The position numbers were made by a program, and so were the translations under genes. A stretch of DNA of 64,000 nt from Cryptomeria japonica. Its lineage: Eukaryota > Streptophyta > Pinopsida > Cupressales > Cupressaceae. Below, in pieces: positions 59,610-64,000 of the stretch (the first letter of the stretch is position 1; each line of letters begins with the position of its first letter). The notes beneath the pieces are model-generated. The model saw only the letters and a list, made by a program, of their open reading frames with translations. It ran no database searches and was not told the origin of the DNA. The stretch spans positions 673,581,823-673,645,822 of the forward strand of contig NC_081412.1 in the NCBI RefSeq assembly GCF_030272615.1, read 5' to 3'.

Positions 59610-62600
59610 GATTATCATTTCAGTCATCTTTGGATCCCTGTAAGTGTATCCATAGTTGATTTGAAGCTATCATTTCTTCATTGAAACCTTTCTTGCACAA
59701 ACAACATCATTTGCTAAAGGGCCTACTAATTGACCTCATTTACTACACACATGTATACAAAACATAGATCCTTTTTTTCCTAATTAACATATATATGCTA
59801 GTATATAAAGAGGCATATTCTTTAGTGTCTATATAGATAAAAACATACAAGCAGAAAATGGAACTTAATTATCTAACAACTATATAATTTGTTTGTCATT
59901 TTTATCATACAGCCAAATCAAGAAACATCAATTCTACCATTCAATTTTTGTCAAAAATTGATATCATTGTTTCATGATTCTCCAAGTCTTGCTTTATACA
60001 GTTTTTGTTTGGAACCAAAGAAATTATGTGTCATTGAAATGAGGAGGTTTCCCTTCAAATATCAACTACTCAATAAAAGAAATATCAAGGCTTAGAATAA
60101 ACTTTTAATTTTAACTATTAAAGGCTTTGTCTTGCAAAGTTGGTTTGCAAAGTCTCAGTTTAGAAAGGTGGAGAATTTTTAAGGGAAGTAGATCAACTTG
60201 GCTTATAAAGGATTCACATTAGAAGAACACTTTTATAAACTCAACTAAGATGGACACAACACAATAACAATAGATGCTTCATCAAAGAAAATCAAAAGTA
60301 CCATAAGCAAGAGGCAATTATGAAGCACTAAATTTAAAGATTGAATTTTCAAATGCTACAATGTCTAGAATTCAATATTAGTCTATGAGACTCGCGTCTA
60401 TGATTCAAGATAAGAATTATCAAGACTACCCAGGAAAGGGAAATTATTGCCTTGACAAAAGAAAGGAACTGAAAAATATTAGTACAACCATATATGACTG
60501 GTTCATTCTAAATTGCAATAAATTATATCACCATAAATAGATGTGTCAAAGAACTTGTCAACTTGGGGAAAAGAGAGAATACATATCGACTCTCAACTAT
60601 TAGCAAATCTCTTGTTCCTAAATGATTATCAAAGATGCAATTTTAGAGAATGATTTCACTGGTAGAGAGACTTGGGGAATAGAGATAATACATCTCCAAC
60701 TTGACTCAGTTATTAGTAAATCTTTTGTTCCTAAATGATTATCAAATATGCAATTTTAGGGAATGATTTCATTAGTAGTGACTATACAATGACTATCAAT
60801 ACAATTAATTTTTTATTTCATTCTAAAATAATTATATTTTTATTTGTTAAATGAAGGCATTAATTTTGTGGATTTACCTATAGGCATTTTCAGTTGGGGT
60901 TGTAAAAAGTCATGGAGGTGTAAACTAACTCAACATAGCATCATTTTGATATCTCTCAAAAGTTCAAGTCCTCTAACGCAACTACTAATATAGAATAAAT
61001 GGTATCTTTGAAGTGTTTGTCTTTCCATCTTTAATGTATCCAGATTACTTAGTTTAAAAATAATAAAGTTGAAAGTGTGGATTCTATATGGATGTTTTTC
61101 TTACTATTTTAATTTTTTTCCTTTTCTTAATTTTTTTAAATTTTAATAGGAAATGTGAAATTTGAAAGTAAACAAAAAGGATATTTGTTAGGTTCTTTCA
61201 AATGGTCTTATCTTCTCTTAGTTATTACCTCTTCACTAATTTTTTATCATATTTTATATACTATAGTTATCATAAATTTCTAAGTAATCTTCAATAGAAA
61301 GTAAAAATTTGGAGTGAAAATAAAATCACTACTTCAATTATATAGAAGATATTAAAAAACAATATTACCATAAAAAATAAATTTCAATTATTAAAGTAGT
61401 GATTTTATTTTCACTCCAAATTTTTACTTTCTAAGATTACAATTATAAAATAATATTACAATTATTAAATTTCAAAGATTATAAATTTAAAAATAAGAAA
61501 TAATAAAAAAATATGTAGGAGTTCAACTTTCAAATCTTTAATTATAACTACTACTACTTTAAAAGAAGATTCATAATTTGAATGTTTGTAACAAATTTGT
61601 ATATAATTTTATAAATTATTTTGATTAGAATTGAATTATTGATTGAGATAAATGATTCTTATAATAAAAAAGTTTATAAATAAAAATTTGACCAAAAATA
61701 TATTATCTAAACACTTATATAAAAACTTAAAATTCTTTGGAGTAACGAATTAATTCATACATAATATTTTAAATTCTGATTATATATAATTTTATATTAG
61801 GAAAGAGTGATTGCAATATTTTTCTGTTATATATGATAAAGTTGGTTTTTCATATAATGGACAGTAGTTACCTGGTGTGGAGGCACTAAAAAGGAGTTAA
61901 GTCCAAAGCATGCAGTGGAGAGACTGGAGTAACGTGACATTTTGAATAAAGTGAAAAAAAAAAAATTTGAATAAAGTCAAATTATATAATAACTTTAAGT
62001 ATGAGATCACATCTTAAAATAATAAAGTTTTTTTTGGCCATGTCTTATATACACTGCATGCCTTCCAAGTATCATCTGCATGTATTCCAGGTATCATTGT
62101 TGCCTTAGCATTTGATAGCCTTTGTTTGATGGAAAGAAAGAAAGAAGAAAAAAGGTTGTGTTCAGAGAGTAATTTAGTTTGCAAAAGAAAGACAATCAAG
62201 CCTTCTTTTTTTATTTTGCAGAGACAATTTCCATACTATGCATTATCATGTAGTGAATTTTAGAACATAACAGACCTTCCGATACTCTTCTTTACTTATT
62301 CATTTAGTCGTTCATCAAAATGTTGCATTCTCTGTAAATTTCATGCATTTGACCATGTATAAGGATCCAAAATATTCTCCAAAGAATCATTCCTATCTCT
62401 TCTTACACCCTTAACTCTTTTAAGCAAATGCAGTTGTCGTGAGCAATGCTAGATTTCATAACCTGTGCTAAAACAAAGGCTTTGGAAGAGGTTATCAATA
62501 TACATCAAAGTGCAGTTGAAAATGGCTTTTTTATCAGATGTAGCAGTTGCAAGTTCTCTAGTAAACATGTATGTTGTTGATATACATCAAAGTGTTATTA

Positions 62601-62814
62601 ATAAAGTGCACAAAAATTCCATAACCTTTCCCAGCATTCTCCTTGCCTGAGATTTTTCCAAGAGGACTTCTATCAAAGGATAACAGTAGAGTATTGTTAT
62701 AGTTGTAGCCTTGCCGGTAGACACATGCAAATGTGGAAGCTTAGTCAGGAACATAAACTGTTTGCCAGAATGCCTCTGAAGATTGCAATGATAGCAAGAG
62801 TCACACAAAATGGA
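59610..62814. other. AT-rich intergenic DNA
   Basis: No gene is recognised; small ORFs (for example 59889-60095 and 62465-62650) have no familiar motif. A weak duplication with period 112 occurs at about 60560-60780 (TTGTTCCTAAATGATTATCA twice). Confidence 0.55.
61296..61432. repeat. Inverted repeat with 38-bp perfect core
   Basis: Left arm 61296-61340 and right arm 61389-61432 are reverse complements over at least 38 bases (AGAAAGTAAAAATTTGGAGT onward), with a loop of about 48 bases. It may be a small MITE or foldback. Confidence 0.88.
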
Positions 62815-63165
62815 ATTAAGAAACTTCCGATAAAATGAACTGACGGGCGTAAGCCAAATTCCGCATACTCTACCAGCAAATTCTCACGGTCTTAGAGCAG
62901 GGTACGAGGTTAGCGTATGCGGCTCCCAAGAGTGGAGGGGATCGGCCCAAGATAGTGAGTGAACTGTGAGATCACAACCTGACAGAAATAAAGGGGCTTG
63001 TGGTTGTAAGCAGACCAATAAGGGGAGAAGGGGAGGAGAATCAACCCATTAAGCACAAACAATTGGATTTAACCAGAGACGAGACAAAGAATCAAAGAGA
63101 AAGAGCTTTGTATACTGAGAGGAGCCAAATGAAAGGTCGTGCATGTAAGTTTTGTTTTGCAGGTT
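62815..63165 (-). other. GC-richer patch, possible exon or gene relic
   Basis: Markedly less AT-rich than its neighbours. The minus strand from ATG near 63142 reads about 85 codons with one stop. Another minus frame (about 62890-62750) gives a short hydrophobic run, LIPFCVTLAIIAIF. CCGCATAC and GTATGCGG form inverted copies at its middle. No family recognised; the patch could be a 5' UTR or first exon of a host gene, or old captured DNA. Confidence 0.3.
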
Positions 63166-64000
63166 TGATATGAAGAAAGTTAAATTTCTTGTTGCAATCT
63201 AGTATTAAATTGTAGCACTTGTTGGTGTTTTGATTTTTGAAATTGTAAGCTAAGAAGTTTGTCACAACTACACATAAACTGTTACTTCAGAATTTTTATT
63301 TATATGTTCAAAGGCTTATTTAAAGTTCAGATCATAGCACCCTCTTTTTCTGGTATCTAAGAGTTTATACTAGGGATTATAAAACTTGTATTCATCTCCT
63401 TTATATTTGTAATCATTCTTAAACCTATATTTATAGGGAACTTTGGTCGTGAGTTTAGCAACCATACATACAATCACTAGCAATGCATAAATCGGAATGG
63501 AGACAACAAAAAATTCTTTGTTTGAAGATGGAAACAATAAATGAGAAGAGGGATTGTCTTTTTTTTTAAGGAGGAAAAAGATCAACTTGTTTGCAAAGCG
63601 AGCCAGGTACTGGTCTTATATTGCCATAGCTTTTTAGTAACAATATTATTAAAACTATAACTATTGCTATTTATGATTTGTCCTTTCTTGGCTGACCGAT
63701 GTGGAACGTAGATGAGTAGCTAAAACCCACTTGAAGATCAAAAGCCCATGCAACTTTAAATACATCCACCAATGTTTTTGGGAAATGTTTTTGGGAAATG
63801 CATTCATACTCAGAAAAAATCAATGCTCAGGATGCCTGTGATTGTCTTGCATCCCCTTTCTCATGATGTGCACCGTCTATGTTCAAAGTCAGCCAGTTCA
63901 TCTCAGATAAGGCGGAAGTATCATAACTTCCGATGTGACCATTCGTATTTAGACAGTCATTCTTTATTTATTTAGTTTTTTCTTTATTCTTTATCAGCTG
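63166..64000. other. AT-rich DNA to the window end
   Basis: No gene recognised. A short hairpin, GGAAGTATCATAACTTCC, lies at 63913-63930. The 63772-63975 open frame is unsupported. Confidence 0.5.

Overview
This is about 64 kb of AT-rich plant nuclear DNA made almost entirely of transposable elements, many nested in one another, plus simple-sequence DNA. No intact host gene was recognised. The protein families fit a land plant: Ty3/gypsy gag-protease, Ty1/copia gag with CCHC knuckles, an L1-type LINE with a DUF4283-like ORF1, and Helitrons that carry an RPA1-like gene. The old, methylation-decayed nest with very long LTRs suggests a large repeat-rich genome, possibly a gymnosperm. That last step is inference.

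Layout. 1-7278: a gypsy element encoding gag and protease but no reverse transcriptase, RNase H or integrase; its 5' LTR is cut by the window edge. It sits inside ORF2 of a minus-strand LINE (7279 to about 11050). That LINE is split again by a solo LTR at 8680-9661 with a CTATC target duplication. 11.5-18.2 kb: a decayed Helitron (copy 1) with an RPA1-like gene and a Rep/Pif1 gene. 18.3-21.5 kb: AT-rich DNA with purine-rich tracts. 21.8-26.8 kb: a mosaic of repeated modules bounded by splice-like signals, with inverted copies and microsatellites. 27.9-46.7 kb: a second Helitron (copy 2) with the same two genes and a good candidate 3' terminus (hairpin plus CTAG, then T) at 46721. Its helicase is interrupted at 34661 by a non-autonomous LTR retrotransposon whose LTR is about 5.4 kb and whose internal region is only about 1.4 kb. 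The right end of that insertion was lost in a deletion with a filler-like junction near 43.08 kb.

46.7-48.5 kb is AT-rich with one unidentified ORF. 48538-55560 holds minus-strand Ty1/copia material arranged LTR, internal, partial LTR, internal; gag is present and pol is absent. 55.6-59.6 kb is pyrimidine- and purine-rich, includes a foldback structure, and is split by a perfect solo LTR of the same copia family (56935-58912, GAGGA duplications). 59.6-64.0 kb is AT-rich with no recognised gene; a GC-richer patch near 62.8-63.2 kb may be an exon or gene relic.

The gene pairs that belong together are the two RPA1-like and Rep/helicase sets, which would serve rolling-circle transposition. Both sets are pseudogenes here. 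Many inactivating stops look like C-to-T (or G-to-A) changes, as expected from decay of methylated cytosine. The least usual items are the atypical HUH motif of both Helitrons, the splice-flanked module array, and the giant-LTR element with its palindromic 21-22 bp array.
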